From Rossellomorea vietnamensis NBRC 101237 (GTDB lineage: Bacteria; Bacillota; Bacilli; Bacillales; Bacillaceae_B): a stretch of DNA of 64,000 nt. Where the stretch lies: positions 1-64,000 of the forward strand of contig NZ_BCVQ01000020.1 in assembly GCF_001591825.1 (NCBI RefSeq), read 5' to 3'. Each line of letters starts with the position of its first letter. Positions within the stretch are counted from its first letter, which is position 1. The notes under the pieces were generated by a model that was not told the DNA's origin, did not search any database, and saw only the letters and a program-made list of their open reading frames with translations. Shown here one piece after another: positions 25,301 to 33,110 of this stretch. The position numbers were made by a program, and so were the translations under genes.

Positions 25301-25464
25301 TTGAAGGAAGCGGATTGATCTCAAAAGGGCTCGGAGTAACCGTTATCGGTGGATTGACCAGCTCGACGCTCTTGACGCTCGTCATCGTGCCGATCGTGTA
25401 TGAAACCTTGATGAAAATCAAAGGGAAGATCGGTGGACGGAAACGGAAAGTAGTGAAAGAATAG
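22318..25464 (+). CDS. swrC: RND efflux pump, SwrC/YerP-like (HAE1/AcrB family)
   Basis: A 1048-aa proton-driven resistance-nodulation-division exporter. In B. subtilis the orthologue SwrC exports surfactin and supports swarming. Domain order is TM1 (residues about 10-28), a first periplasmic-type porter loop, TM2-6, TM7, a second large loop and TM8-12. The TM4 proton-relay region reads MTVAIGRVIDDSIVVVENIYRR with the essential Asp pair. An unusual Gln/Pro/Ala-rich insert at about residues 255-280 (GASAQGQQQPSAQGQTPQAP) interrupts the first loop. A GTG start follows GAAGGG. It is controlled by the divergent TetR gene. Confidence 0.92.
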   Translation: MNSIINFVLKNKFAVWLMTIIVIIAGLYSGFNMKLETLPNINTPIVSVTTVYPGATPEDVADKVSEPIEKRLKNLDGVNVVSSTSYQNASAVQIEYKFSKDMDEAKTEVEEALSDLPFPDGVNEPEVSRLNFNAFPVIALSVANEDQSLAQLTSTVEDTIVPELEGVDGVASVQASGQQVQEARLVFDEEKLAKYGLTEETVQNMIKGSDVTAPLGLYTFKDSQKSVVVDGNITKIEDLKEMKIPMTPSTGGASAQGQQQPSAQGQTPQAPPAGAASSGMKIPTIQLSDIADIELVGKAESISRTNGKESIGLQVVKTADANTVDVVNAVKDKIKTFEKDIDGVEIISTFDQGEPIEESVSTMLNKALFGAVFAVIIILLFLRDIKSTLISVVSIPLSLLIAILLLKQMDITLNIMTLGAMTVAIGRVIDDSIVVVENIYRRMSMKGELLKGKDLIREATKEMFVPIASSTIVTIAVFLPLGLVQGMIGELFLPFALTIVFALLASLLVAVTIVPMLAHSMFKKGVGKKHIEKKSRLANWYKGVLNWTLNHKIITSILAIAMLVGSLFLVPLIGVSFLPSDEEKMIMATYKPEPGQTEEDVQKIAQDAEGYFQDRKGAETIQYSVGGENPMSPGSNNNAIFYVQYKDDTENFSEEKEKVIKDLQQATDKGEWASQDFSASAGSNEIVVYVYGETLKDIEPVVNDIQDMMEDKKDFKKVGSSISESYDEYSFIADQKKLSELGLSAGQIAMELGQTRQRPVLTTIEKDGEEVNVYLDVEKEKYENINDLTDKTIQSPLGMEVPIKDVVEVQEGKTSDTVSRRDGKVFAQVSGELKTDDVSKASQDIQKEIDEMDIPSGIDVNMGGVTEDIKESFTQLGLAMLAAIAIVYLILVITFGGGLAPFAILFSLPFTIIGALVALLIAGETISISSMIGALMLIGIVVTNAIVLVDRVIHKENEGLSTREALLEAGSTRLRPILMTAIATIGALFPLALGLEGSGLISKGLGVTVIGGLTSSTLLTLVIVPIVYETLMKIKGKIGGRKRKVVKE

Positions 25465-25471
25465 TTGAGAG

Positions 25472-25502
25472 AAAGCAGTCCTTTAGGGGGCTGCTTTTTT
25501 AT
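25472..25502 (+). terminator. Terminator after the RND pump gene
   Basis: AAGCAGTCC/GGGCTGCTT hairpin followed by TTTTTTATT. Confidence 0.82.
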
Positions 25503-25557
25503 TATAGGAGCAGGTGGGCGAGAGGATGAGGGTTGTGTGTTACAAAATATGTAAAGT

Positions 25558-25700
25558 GGCTGGATAATCTGTCATTTCGGCTGGATTCTGTCCAATTTCG
25601 GCCGGATTTACGCTCATTTCGGCTGGATTTTAACCCAAAACGGCTGGATTAAAACTAATTTCGGCCGGATTCTGTTCACCTCCGACTGGAGGCACGTCGA
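25558..25700. repeat. Tandem array, 21-bp period, six copies plus a partial
   Basis: Six successive 21-bp units begin at 25558, 25579, 25600, 25621, 25642 and 25663, each with GGCTGGAT or GGCCGGAT followed by about 8 variable bases and usually ATTTC. A decayed seventh (GACTGGA) starts at 25684. The unit length never changes although the middle of each unit varies. It lies between the pump terminator and the LacI-gene promoter and encodes no protein with a start signal. Confidence 0.85.
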
Positions 25701-25787
25701 AAAGAGCACGATATTTAACGAAAATGCATTCGAGACACTCGGCATGGCAAAATCTCCGAAACTTTTTAAAGTTTTCTAAAAATAGTA

Positions 25788-25816
25788 TTGATTCCATTAA
25801 AAGTCTGGACTATAAT
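25788..25816 (+). promoter_or_regulatory. Sigma-A promoter of the LacI-family gene
   Basis: TTGATT (25788-25793), a 17-bp spacer and a perfect TATAAT (25811-25816). The palindrome at 25826-25839 covers the expected start site. Confidence 0.75.
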
Positions 25817-25825
25817 AACAATTAA

Positions 25826-25839
25826 CGAAAGCGCTTTCG
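25826..25839. promoter_or_regulatory. LacI/CcpA-type operator CGAAAGCGCTTTCG
   Basis: A perfect 14-bp dyad at the transcription start of the regulator gene, typical of LacI-family sites. It also matches most of the cre consensus, so CcpA binding is possible. Similar dyads occur at 26901-26922 and 26940-26953. Confidence 0.75.
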
Positions 25840-25856
25840 ATGAAGAGGAGACAGCA

Positions 25857-26882
25857 ATGGTTACAATCTATGACTTAGCAAAACGCACTGGGTTTTCCAG
25901 TACGACAGTTTCTAAGGCTCTTAACAATTATACAGATGTGAGTCAAAAAACGAAGCAAAAAATCCTCGATGCAGCGGCTGAAATGGGTTACTTACCCAAT
26001 GCCCATGCCCAGTCCTTATCAACGAAGAAATCATGGACGATCGGGGTCATGTTTGCAGAGGACAATGAGGTCGGATTGAAACATCCTTTCTTCAGCGCCC
26101 TTATTGAAAGTTTCCGCAAGTATGTGGAACGGGAAGGGTATGATTTGATTTTCGCATCAAGGAATCTGCGAAATCGGGATACAAGTTACCTGGAGCATTT
26201 CTTATATCGTGCAGTGGATGGAATCGTCGTGATCTGCTCAGATCCCCACGATCCCCAGGTTCAGGACATGATCAATAGCCACCTGCCGATTGTTGTGATC
26301 GACATGAGCAATCAGAACTGCTCTGTTGTTTATTCCGATAATATCGAGGGTGGAAAATTGGCCGTCAAATACCTGCATTCATTGGGACACACCAGAATCG
26401 CCCATATTTCAGGGGATCCGTCGATTGACGCGGGAGCACAGCGGATCAAAGGCTTCACGAAGGGCATGGAGGAGCAGAATCTCCCAATTATTGAGGGGTA
26501 TCTTGTTAACGGCGGGATGTTCTCGATTGAAGAAGGTAAAGCTGCAATGGAAACACTCCTGGAACTTGAAACCATCCCTACGGCAGTCTTCGTTGCAGGT
26601 GATCACATGGCCATCGGTGCCATGGAAGCCATCAAAGAGAAGGGATTAAGGATTCCTGAGGATATCTCCATCATCGGGTATGATGATATCGAAATGTCTT
26701 CCTATCTCACGCCGAAGCTGACCACGGTCAGACAGGATACGGATCGCATCGGTTCACGGGCGGGTCAATTACTGATGAAGCAGATCATCCAGAAGAAGAA
26801 GCTGTTATCCACAGAAATCATCCCGGTGGAACTCATTATCAGAGAATCGTGTACGATGGTAAAAAAAGAAAAAAAGAAATAA
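25857..26882 (+). CDS. LacI-family regulator of the beta-glucoside operon
   Basis: A 341-aa LacI/GalR repressor. The N-terminal helix-turn-helix and hinge are complete (MVTIYDLAKRTGFSSTTVSKAL, then AAEMGYLPNAHAQSL). A periplasmic-binding-protein-like sugar domain follows (HPFFSALIESF; VVIDMSN; GHTRIAHISGD; FVAGDHMAIGAMEA; DISIIGYDDIEMSSYLTPKLT). The ATG at 25857 has AGAGGAG upstream; the in-frame extension to 25788 would run through the promoter. It sits directly before the ABC importer operon and probably represses that operon and itself. Confidence 0.92.
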   Translation: MVTIYDLAKRTGFSSTTVSKALNNYTDVSQKTKQKILDAAAEMGYLPNAHAQSLSTKKSWTIGVMFAEDNEVGLKHPFFSALIESFRKYVEREGYDLIFASRNLRNRDTSYLEHFLYRAVDGIVVICSDPHDPQVQDMINSHLPIVVIDMSNQNCSVVYSDNIEGGKLAVKYLHSLGHTRIAHISGDPSIDAGAQRIKGFTKGMEEQNLPIIEGYLVNGGMFSIEEGKAAMETLLELETIPTAVFVAGDHMAIGAMEAIKEKGLRIPEDISIIGYDDIEMSSYLTPKLTTVRQDTDRIGSRAGQLLMKQIIQKKKLLSTEIIPVELIIRESCTMVKKEKKK

Positions 26883-26900
26883 TCTTATATTTTTTCGGGA

Positions 26901-26922
26901 ATTTCGAAACCGGTTTCGAAAT
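26901..26922. promoter_or_regulatory. 22-bp palindromic operator
   Basis: A perfect dyad centred on AAACCGGTTT with TTCG/CGAA flanks, between the LacI gene and the binding-protein gene. It contains the CGAAA-N4-TTTCG pattern of the site at 25826. Confidence 0.78.
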
Positions 26923-26939
26923 TTTTAATTGAAGAAAAC

Positions 26940-26953
26940 CGAAACCGCTTTCG
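26940..26953. promoter_or_regulatory. Operator CGAAACCGCTTTCG
   Basis: Third dyad of the CGAAA-N4-TTTCG type, 34 bases before the binding-protein gene start. With the 26901 site it forms a tandem pair controlling the importer operon. Confidence 0.72.
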
Positions 26954-26987
26954 TATCTATATCTACAAATGTAAAAGGGGGATTAAG

Positions 26988-28301
26988 ATGAAGAAGATTT
27001 TGGCAATATTCATGACGGTTGTACTGGTTTCGGGGGTACTTTCGGCCTGTTCGGGAGATTCCAAGTCATCGGGTAGCTCGAAAGATAAAGACGTAGATTT
27101 AAAGGTATGGTCGTTCACGGATGAACTGAAGAAACCGATCACGAAGTTTGAAGAGAAAAATGGTGTGAAGGTAGAATTGACGATCGTTCCGATTGCCGAT
27201 TATCCGACGAAATTAAAGCCTGTTCTTGAAAGTGGCGTTGGTGCACCTGATGTATTCACTGGAGAAATCGCGTTCCTTAAGCAGTGGGTGGACGCAGGTT
27301 ACTGGGAAAACTTATCAGAAAAACCATACAATGTAGATGAAATCAAAGATAAATATGTACCTTATGTATTCGACTTAGGTAAAGATAAAGACGGAAATGT
27401 AAGAGCGTTATCATGGCAAACGACTCCTGGCGGGATCTTCTACAGAAGAAGCATCGCCAAAGAAGTACTTGGTACAGATGATCCAACTGAAGTAGGAAAC
27501 ATGATGAACTCAATGGACAATGTATTCAAAGTGGCTGACAAGATGAAGGAAAAAGGGTACAGCATGTTCCCGGATGAGGGTTCAATCCGCTGGTTCTCTC
27601 AAGGAGATAATCCACAGCCCTGGGTAAACGACAAGAATGAGCTTCAACTGACAGATGAAAAGATCGAGTATATGGAATCAGCGAAGAAACTTCGTGAAAA
27701 CAACTATACAGCTCTTGCTGCAGAATGGTCTCCATCATGGTTCGAAGCGATGGATAAGCCGATCAAAATGAAAGAAAACGGTAAAGAGAAAGAAACACAA
27801 GTATTCTCTTATGTTCTTCCTACTTGGGGACTTCACAGCGTGCTGAAAACGAACGTAAAGGAAACAACTGGTGACTGGGCCGTTACAAGTGGACCAAGCC
27901 CGTACTTCTGGGGTGGAACATGGTTAGGGGTTTACAACAAATCAGAAAACAAAGAACTTGCCTATGACTTTGTGAAAATGATGACTCAGGATGACGAATT
28001 CCTGACAGATTGGGCGAAAGAAACGGGCGATGTCCTTGCCTACAATCCTGTAACGAATGCGATCAAGGATGATTTCAGCAGTGAATTCCTTGGTGGACAG
28101 AACAACTATCAATTCTTCCTTGAGCAGGCAAAAGAAATCGAGCCTGGAATTGTAACGAAATACGATCAGCAGCTTGATACGTTCTACGGAAATGCCGTTC
28201 AACAATATGTAGACGGAAAGAAATCCAAAGACGATGCCATTAAAGAATTCTATAAAAAAGTACAAAACGCATATCCGGACATTAAAGTACCAAAAAACTA
28301 A
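26988..28301 (+). CDS. ABC transporter sugar-binding lipoprotein
   Basis: Extracellular solute-binding protein, family 1, 437 aa. A lipoprotein signal peptide (residues 1-20) ends in the lipobox LSAC, with Cys21 the lipidated residue, followed by a Ser/Lys-rich linker. The mature domain shows the maltose-binding-like pattern (VWSFTDELKKPITKFEEKNG; GAPDVFTGEIAFLKQW; ALSWQTTPGGIFYRRS). AGGGGG precedes the ATG. It captures an oligosaccharide, presumably a beta-glucoside given the downstream GH1 and GH30 enzymes, and passes it to the two permeases. Confidence 0.9.
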   Translation: MKKILAIFMTVVLVSGVLSACSGDSKSSGSSKDKDVDLKVWSFTDELKKPITKFEEKNGVKVELTIVPIADYPTKLKPVLESGVGAPDVFTGEIAFLKQWVDAGYWENLSEKPYNVDEIKDKYVPYVFDLGKDKDGNVRALSWQTTPGGIFYRRSIAKEVLGTDDPTEVGNMMNSMDNVFKVADKMKEKGYSMFPDEGSIRWFSQGDNPQPWVNDKNELQLTDEKIEYMESAKKLRENNYTALAAEWSPSWFEAMDKPIKMKENGKEKETQVFSYVLPTWGLHSVLKTNVKETTGDWAVTSGPSPYFWGGTWLGVYNKSENKELAYDFVKMMTQDDEFLTDWAKETGDVLAYNPVTNAIKDDFSSEFLGGQNNYQFFLEQAKEIEPGIVTKYDQQLDTFYGNAVQQYVDGKKSKDDAIKEFYKKVQNAYPDIKVPKN

Positions 28302-28318
28302 TCAAGTAAACATGTAAT

Positions 28319-28348
28319 GGCAGGCGGCATGGCTTCATGTCGCCTGCC
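28319..28348 (+). terminator. Intercistronic hairpin after the binding-protein gene
   Basis: GGCAGGCGGCATG-GCTT-CATGTCGCCTGCC forms a strong 13-bp stem without a U-run (AAAATCTATT follows). Such hairpins commonly stabilise the binding-protein mRNA and lower permease expression rather than end the transcript. Confidence 0.6.
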
Positions 28349-28381
28349 GAAAATCTATTAAACAACTAGGGGGGCTGGGGA

Positions 28382-29281
28382 ATGAAGAAAGTAGATCGAT
28401 TTGGTTATCTGTTTATCGCCCCGTTTTGGATCATCTTTTTAATATTCAGTATTTATCCTGTTGCTCTAACATTCTATTACAGCTTTACAAACTATTCAGG
28501 AAGCGGGACAGCGGAAGTCGTCGGTCTTGCCAACTACACCCGTTTACTCACGGACAGCTATTTTGTGGAAGCGTTTTTCAACACGTGGAAAATATGGGGA
28601 ATCAACTTTGCCCTGCAAATTGGTCTTGCCCTTGTACTCGCATTAATCTTCTCTGATATGAGAATGAAGTTGAGAGGTTTGGCGTTTTTCAGATCAATCT
28701 TTTATTTACCTAATTTAATCACGATTAGTTCGGTCGCCCTGTTGTTTGGTATCTTACTGGACTGGCAGCATGGATCATTAAATATGATTCTATTAAATAT
28801 AGGTCTTATATCAGAACCGATTAATTGGCTGAACGAGCCTGCGACTGCACAGTTGTCAGTATCCTTGATCCTTACGTGGATGTGGTTCGGTCATTCGTTC
28901 ATCGTCGTCATGGCGGGGGTTTCCGGAATTTCGAAGGATTACTATGAGGCTGCTTTGATCGATGGTGCAAACAGATGGCAGACGTTTACGAAAATCACGA
29001 TTCCTTTATTAAAACCGATCTTGCTTTATATCATGATCACATCCCTGATCGGCGGTCTTCAATTATTCGATCTGCCAATGCTTCTGACAGATGGTATCGG
29101 TTCTCCGGATGGATCACTGAATACGATGGTACTGTATCTGTACAATCAGGCATTCAAGTTTAATAACTATGGATATGCTTCAGCTGTCGCATATGGATTG
29201 TTCGTCATTACCTTGATATTCTCGGCGATTGTCTTCAAAGGGATGTATGGAAATGAACGCAAACAAGCAAGGAAGGTGTAA
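28382..29281 (+). CDS. ABC sugar permease, MalF type
   Basis: Inner-membrane subunit of a carbohydrate importer, 299 aa with six membrane segments. The cytoplasmic EAA loop, which docks the ATPase, reads YYEAALIDGANRWQTFTKIT (about residue 190). GGGGGG precedes the ATG. The partner permease starts 3 bases after its stop. No ATPase gene is present in the operon, so a shared MsmX-type ATPase encoded elsewhere is expected. Confidence 0.9.
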   Translation: MKKVDRFGYLFIAPFWIIFLIFSIYPVALTFYYSFTNYSGSGTAEVVGLANYTRLLTDSYFVEAFFNTWKIWGINFALQIGLALVLALIFSDMRMKLRGLAFFRSIFYLPNLITISSVALLFGILLDWQHGSLNMILLNIGLISEPINWLNEPATAQLSVSLILTWMWFGHSFIVVMAGVSGISKDYYEAALIDGANRWQTFTKITIPLLKPILLYIMITSLIGGLQLFDLPMLLTDGIGSPDGSLNTMVLYLYNQAFKFNNYGYASAVAYGLFVITLIFSAIVFKGMYGNERKQARKV

Positions 29282-29284
29282 AGC

Positions 29285-30202
29285 ATGTTGGGAAAAACAG
29301 CGGTAGAAAAAAATGTACCGGCTCAAAAGGTAGAAAAGTCAAAGCCTGAACTTTTGCCACATGAGTCCAAACTGAAAACCAGAAACACCATTGTGAAGAG
29401 CATCATCTACATCGTACTTGTGTTGATGGCGATTGTCTGCTTCATTCCATTCCTGATGATGCTTGTGAATGCGACAAGGTCAAATGAAGCAATCCTGTCT
29501 GGATTCACCTTGGTACCGGGGAGTTCTTTAGTTGAAAACTACACGACGATGATGGAGTACGTAAACATCTGGTCGGGGTTCAAGAATAGTCTGATCATCT
29601 CTGTCCTTACGACTTTATTATCAGGGTATTTCTCAGCATTGACTGCCTATGGATTTGCCTTTTACACATTCAAGGGGAAGAATTTCCTGTTCGTGTTCAT
29701 GCTTGTGATGATGATGGTTCCAGGACAGTTGGGGCTCATCGGCTTCTACGAACTGAGTAAGAATCTGGGGATCCTCGATTCCTTCATTCCTCTGATCGTT
29801 CCGGCCATCGCAAGTCCGTTCGTCGTATTCTTCTTACGACAATACATCCAGACGACGCTTCATCCAAGTTTAATCGAAGCTGCCCGCATCGATGGGGCAA
29901 GTGAGTTCAAGATTTTCCATACGGTGGCGATTCCGATCATGATGCCCGCAGTTGCGACGATGTCGATCTTCACGTTCATCGGATCATGGAATAACTACAT
30001 CATGCCACTCGTCATCCTGTTCTCACCTGAGAAATATACGCTGCCAGTATTGATGGGATTCTTGAAGGGATCTCAGGTAGCGCAAAATTTAGGTTCAATG
30101 TACTTAGGAATCGCGATTTCAGTCGTACCAATCATGATTGCCTTCCTATTCCTGTCTAAATATATCGTCAACAGCATTTCAGCAGGATCAATCAAAGAAT
30201 AG
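29285..30202 (+). CDS. ABC sugar permease, MalG type
   Basis: Second permease subunit of the importer, 305 aa with six membrane segments after a charged ~35-residue N-terminal tail. The EAA loop is IEAARIDGASEFKIFHTVAI. GGAAGG and AAGGTG lie upstream of the ATG, overlapping the end of the MalF-type gene. GH1 beta-glucosidase follows after 15 bases in the same operon. Confidence 0.9.
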   Translation: MLGKTAVEKNVPAQKVEKSKPELLPHESKLKTRNTIVKSIIYIVLVLMAIVCFIPFLMMLVNATRSNEAILSGFTLVPGSSLVENYTTMMEYVNIWSGFKNSLIISVLTTLLSGYFSALTAYGFAFYTFKGKNFLFVFMLVMMMVPGQLGLIGFYELSKNLGILDSFIPLIVPAIASPFVVFFLRQYIQTTLHPSLIEAARIDGASEFKIFHTVAIPIMMPAVATMSIFTFIGSWNNYIMPLVILFSPEKYTLPVLMGFLKGSQVAQNLGSMYLGIAISVVPIMIAFLFLSKYIVNSISAGSIKE

Positions 30203-30217
30203 AGGAGAGAATGACCG

Positions 30218-31585
30218 ATGAAATTTGATCAAACATTTACCTTTGGAACCGCCACATCATCGTATCAAATCGAAGGTGCACATAATGAAGGAGGGAGAAC
30301 TCCATCCATCTGGGATATGTTCTGTGACATTCCAGGGAAAGTATATAAGCAGCATAATGGTGATGTCGCTTGTGACCACTATCACCGATTCGAAGAAGAC
30401 ATTCAGCATATCAAGCGCCTAGGTGTAGACACCTATCGTTTTTCCATTGCCTGGCCTCGCATCTTTCCTGAAAAGGGGAAGTACAATCAGGAAGGGATGG
30501 ACTTTTACAAAAAATTGGCGGCAAGGCTTCAAGAAGAAGGCATCAAGCCAGCTGTGACACTGTATCACTGGGACCTGCCGATGTGGGCCCATGAAGAAGG
30601 CGGATGGGTCAATCGTGAATCTGTAGAATGGTTCATGGACTATGCAAGAGTGTGCTTCGCGGAACTTGATGCGGTCGTCGATTCATGGATCACCCATAAT
30701 GAACCTTGGTGTGCAGGGTTCCTCGGCTATCATCAAGGCGTCCATGCACCGGGTCATACCAATCTGGATGAAGCAGTGAAAGCGGTCCACCATATGCTTC
30801 TCTCCCACGGAAAAGCGGTTGAGCTGCTGAAGAAAGAATTCATATCTGAAACCGACATCGGCATCACGTTGAACCTGTCACCTGTGTATCCAAACACGGA
30901 TTCAGTGAATGACCTTCTTGCTGCCAACAACGCGGACGGTTACTCGAATCGCTGGTTCCTTGATCCAGTATTCAAGGGAGAATATCCGAAAGACATGATG
31001 AACTTATTCTCAAAATATGTCCACTCCTATGACTTTATTAAAGAAGGGGACATGGACCTGATTTCAACGCAATGCGATTTCTTCGGGATCAACTATTACA
31101 GCCGTGGGATCGTCGAGTTCAGTGCCGCCAATGATTTCATGCATAAGGGAGCTTATTCCGATTATGAAAAAACAGGAATGGGCTGGGACATCGCGCCGAA
31201 TGAATTCAAGGACCTCATCCGCCGCCTGAGAGAGGAATATACGGATCTGCCAATCTATATCACGGAAAACGGAGCGGCCTATGATGATGTACTGGAAAAT
31301 GGAAGAGTGCATGATCACGAACGTGTCAACTACTTGAATCTGCATCTTCAAGCGGTTTCTGACCTTAATGAAGAAGGCATGAACATTCAAGGATATTATT
31401 TATGGTCACTGATGGATAACTTCGAGTGGAGCTTCGGATATGATAAGCGTTTCGGCATCCTTTATATCGACTTCGATACCCAAGAGCGAATCTGGAAAGA
31501 TAGTGCTTTCCGTTATGCTGAAGTCATCCGGGATCATAAACAGAAGCATGGCCTTCATACCAATGCCGAGGAAGTCGCCCAATGA
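30218..31585 (+). CDS. GH1 family beta-glucosidase
   Basis: Cytoplasmic glycoside hydrolase family 1 enzyme of 455 aa. The N-terminal signature FTFGTATSSYQIEGA is complete. The catalytic acid/base is Glu162 in THNEPWC and the nucleophile is Glu350 in YITENGAAY. The aglycone-region WSLMDNFEWSFGYDKRFG is also typical. There is no 6-phospho-binding pattern evident, which fits import by an ABC transporter rather than a PTS. It overlaps the GH30 gene by ATGA, indicating translational coupling. Confidence 0.93.
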   Translation: MKFDQTFTFGTATSSYQIEGAHNEGGRTPSIWDMFCDIPGKVYKQHNGDVACDHYHRFEEDIQHIKRLGVDTYRFSIAWPRIFPEKGKYNQEGMDFYKKLAARLQEEGIKPAVTLYHWDLPMWAHEEGGWVNRESVEWFMDYARVCFAELDAVVDSWITHNEPWCAGFLGYHQGVHAPGHTNLDEAVKAVHHMLLSHGKAVELLKKEFISETDIGITLNLSPVYPNTDSVNDLLAANNADGYSNRWFLDPVFKGEYPKDMMNLFSKYVHSYDFIKEGDMDLISTQCDFFGINYYSRGIVEFSAANDFMHKGAYSDYEKTGMGWDIAPNEFKDLIRRLREEYTDLPIYITENGAAYDDVLENGRVHDHERVNYLNLHLQAVSDLNEEGMNIQGYYLWSLMDNFEWSFGYDKRFGILYIDFDTQERIWKDSAFRYAEVIRDHKQKHGLHTNAEEVAQ

Positions 31586-32910
31586 ATATGAAGGTGATAT
31601 TGACAGCTAAAGAAACAGGAGATCGGTTCTCTGAAAAAGAACCGGTTTCTTTTTCTGAAGGCCGTGCTTCTACCCACATCCAACTCGATCGGGAGCTTAA
31701 ATATCAGGAAATATTGGGATTTGGCGGTGCATTCACCGAAGCGGCTGCTCACAGCCTTTCCCTCATCAGCCCTGAAAAAAGGAAAGAAATCATCCACCGT
31801 TATTTCGATCCGTCAGAAGGACTTGGTTACCGCTTCGGCCGGACCCATATCAACAGCTGTGATTTTTCATTAGGGAACTATACCTATGTGGAAGATGGGG
31901 ATACTTCGTTACAAAGCTTCTCCATCGATCGGGAGAAGAAGCTCGTGATTCCCCTTATCCAGGAAGCAAAGGAAGTAGCCGGAGGGGAACTTTCCATCGT
32001 GGCTTCTCCGTGGAGTCCTCCTCCATGGATGAAAACGAACGGTGAAATGAACAACGGAGGGAAACTATTGCCCGAATTTCAATCCTTGTGGGCAGACTAC
32101 TACTCAAAGTACATAGAGGCGATGGAAGAAGAGGGGATCGGAATCTGGGGATTGACGATCCAGAATGAACCGGAAGCGAAGCAGGTGTGGGATTCATGCC
32201 TGTACACAGGGGAAGAGGAACGGGACTTCATTAAAGACCATCTAGGTCCGTCCCTCGTTGGACATGGCCACGGGGACGTGAAGGTCATCATCTGGGATCA
32301 TAATCGTGATGTGATTCATGAGCGTGCGAAGGCGGTCCTGTCCGATCCCGAAGCGGCCAAATATGTGTGGGGAACAGGTGTCCACTGGTATGTGTCAGAG
32401 GAGTTTGAAAACCTTTCTAAAGTGCATCAGGACTTTCCTGATAAGCATTTGATCTTTACAGAAGGATGCATCGAAGGCGGGGTCAGACCCGGCGCCTGGG
32501 ATAGGGGTGAACGCTATGGCCGGAATATCATGGGAGACTTGAACAATTACCTTGAAGCGTGGATCGACTGGAATATCGTACTGAACGAAGAAGGCGGACC
32601 GAACCATGTCGGGAATTACTGCGATGCACCGGTGATCGTCGACACTGTGAATGACGAAGTCCGGTACAACAGCTCGTACTATTACATCGGGCATTTCAGC
32701 AAATACATCAAAGTCGGAGCAAGACGTATCGGATGTCAGATTTCCAATGACGCTGTATCGGCTGCTTCCTTTGAAAATCCAGACGGGGAGATCGTCGTCG
32801 TTGTGATGAATGCGGGTGAGCGTGAGGAAGAGATATCCCTTGGATGCGGTGAGGGGAATTTCAGTACGACTCTTCCATTGCATTCGATCGCCACTTTTAT
32901 TATCGGTTAG
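31582..32910 (+). CDS. GH30 family glucosidase (glucosylceramidase-like)
   Basis: Glycoside hydrolase family 30 enzyme of 442 aa, without signal peptide, so cytoplasmic. The motif GFGGAFTEAAAHSL near residue 50 is characteristic. The acid/base is Glu196 in TIQNEPEAKQ and the nucleophile Glu294 in LIFTEGCIEGG. A short C-terminal beta-domain ends the protein. Family members cleave beta-glucosidic links, including beta-1,6-glucan in some subfamilies. With the GH1 enzyme it probably degrades imported beta-glucan oligosaccharides; the exact linkage is not determinable here. Start overlaps the GH1 stop (ATGA). Confidence 0.9.
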   Translation: MNMKVILTAKETGDRFSEKEPVSFSEGRASTHIQLDRELKYQEILGFGGAFTEAAAHSLSLISPEKRKEIIHRYFDPSEGLGYRFGRTHINSCDFSLGNYTYVEDGDTSLQSFSIDREKKLVIPLIQEAKEVAGGELSIVASPWSPPPWMKTNGEMNNGGKLLPEFQSLWADYYSKYIEAMEEEGIGIWGLTIQNEPEAKQVWDSCLYTGEEERDFIKDHLGPSLVGHGHGDVKVIIWDHNRDVIHERAKAVLSDPEAAKYVWGTGVHWYVSEEFENLSKVHQDFPDKHLIFTEGCIEGGVRPGAWDRGERYGRNIMGDLNNYLEAWIDWNIVLNEEGGPNHVGNYCDAPVIVDTVNDEVRYNSSYYYIGHFSKYIKVGARRIGCQISNDAVSAASFENPDGEIVVVVMNAGEREEEISLGCGEGNFSTTLPLHSIATFIIG

Positions 32911-32913
32911 TTG

Positions 32914-32947
32914 GAAAGCAGTCCTTTTGGGGGCTGCTTTTTATTTT
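32914..32947 (+). terminator. Terminator of the beta-glucoside operon
   Basis: AAAGCAGTCC and GGGCTGCTTT arms followed by TTATTTT. It resembles the terminator after the RND pump gene at 25472. Confidence 0.82.
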
Positions 32948-33110
32948 GGGGGGGCGTGGGTATTATGATTGTTCACTATTTGGCACAAGTTCCCCGACCC
33001 TGTAACAACGCTCCCACCACCATTCTCTTTCCTGCCGGCACCGCCGTCTCATATTCCCCGGACAACCATCATAGAATAGACCATCTTACATAAAGGCAGG
33101 GTACAAGCAT

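Noticed and set aside
25558-25700. CRISPR array at the 21-bp repeat
   Set aside because: The conserved core is only about 8-9 bp, the period is 21 bp and there are no cas genes; CRISPR repeats are longer with 30-bp-scale spacers.
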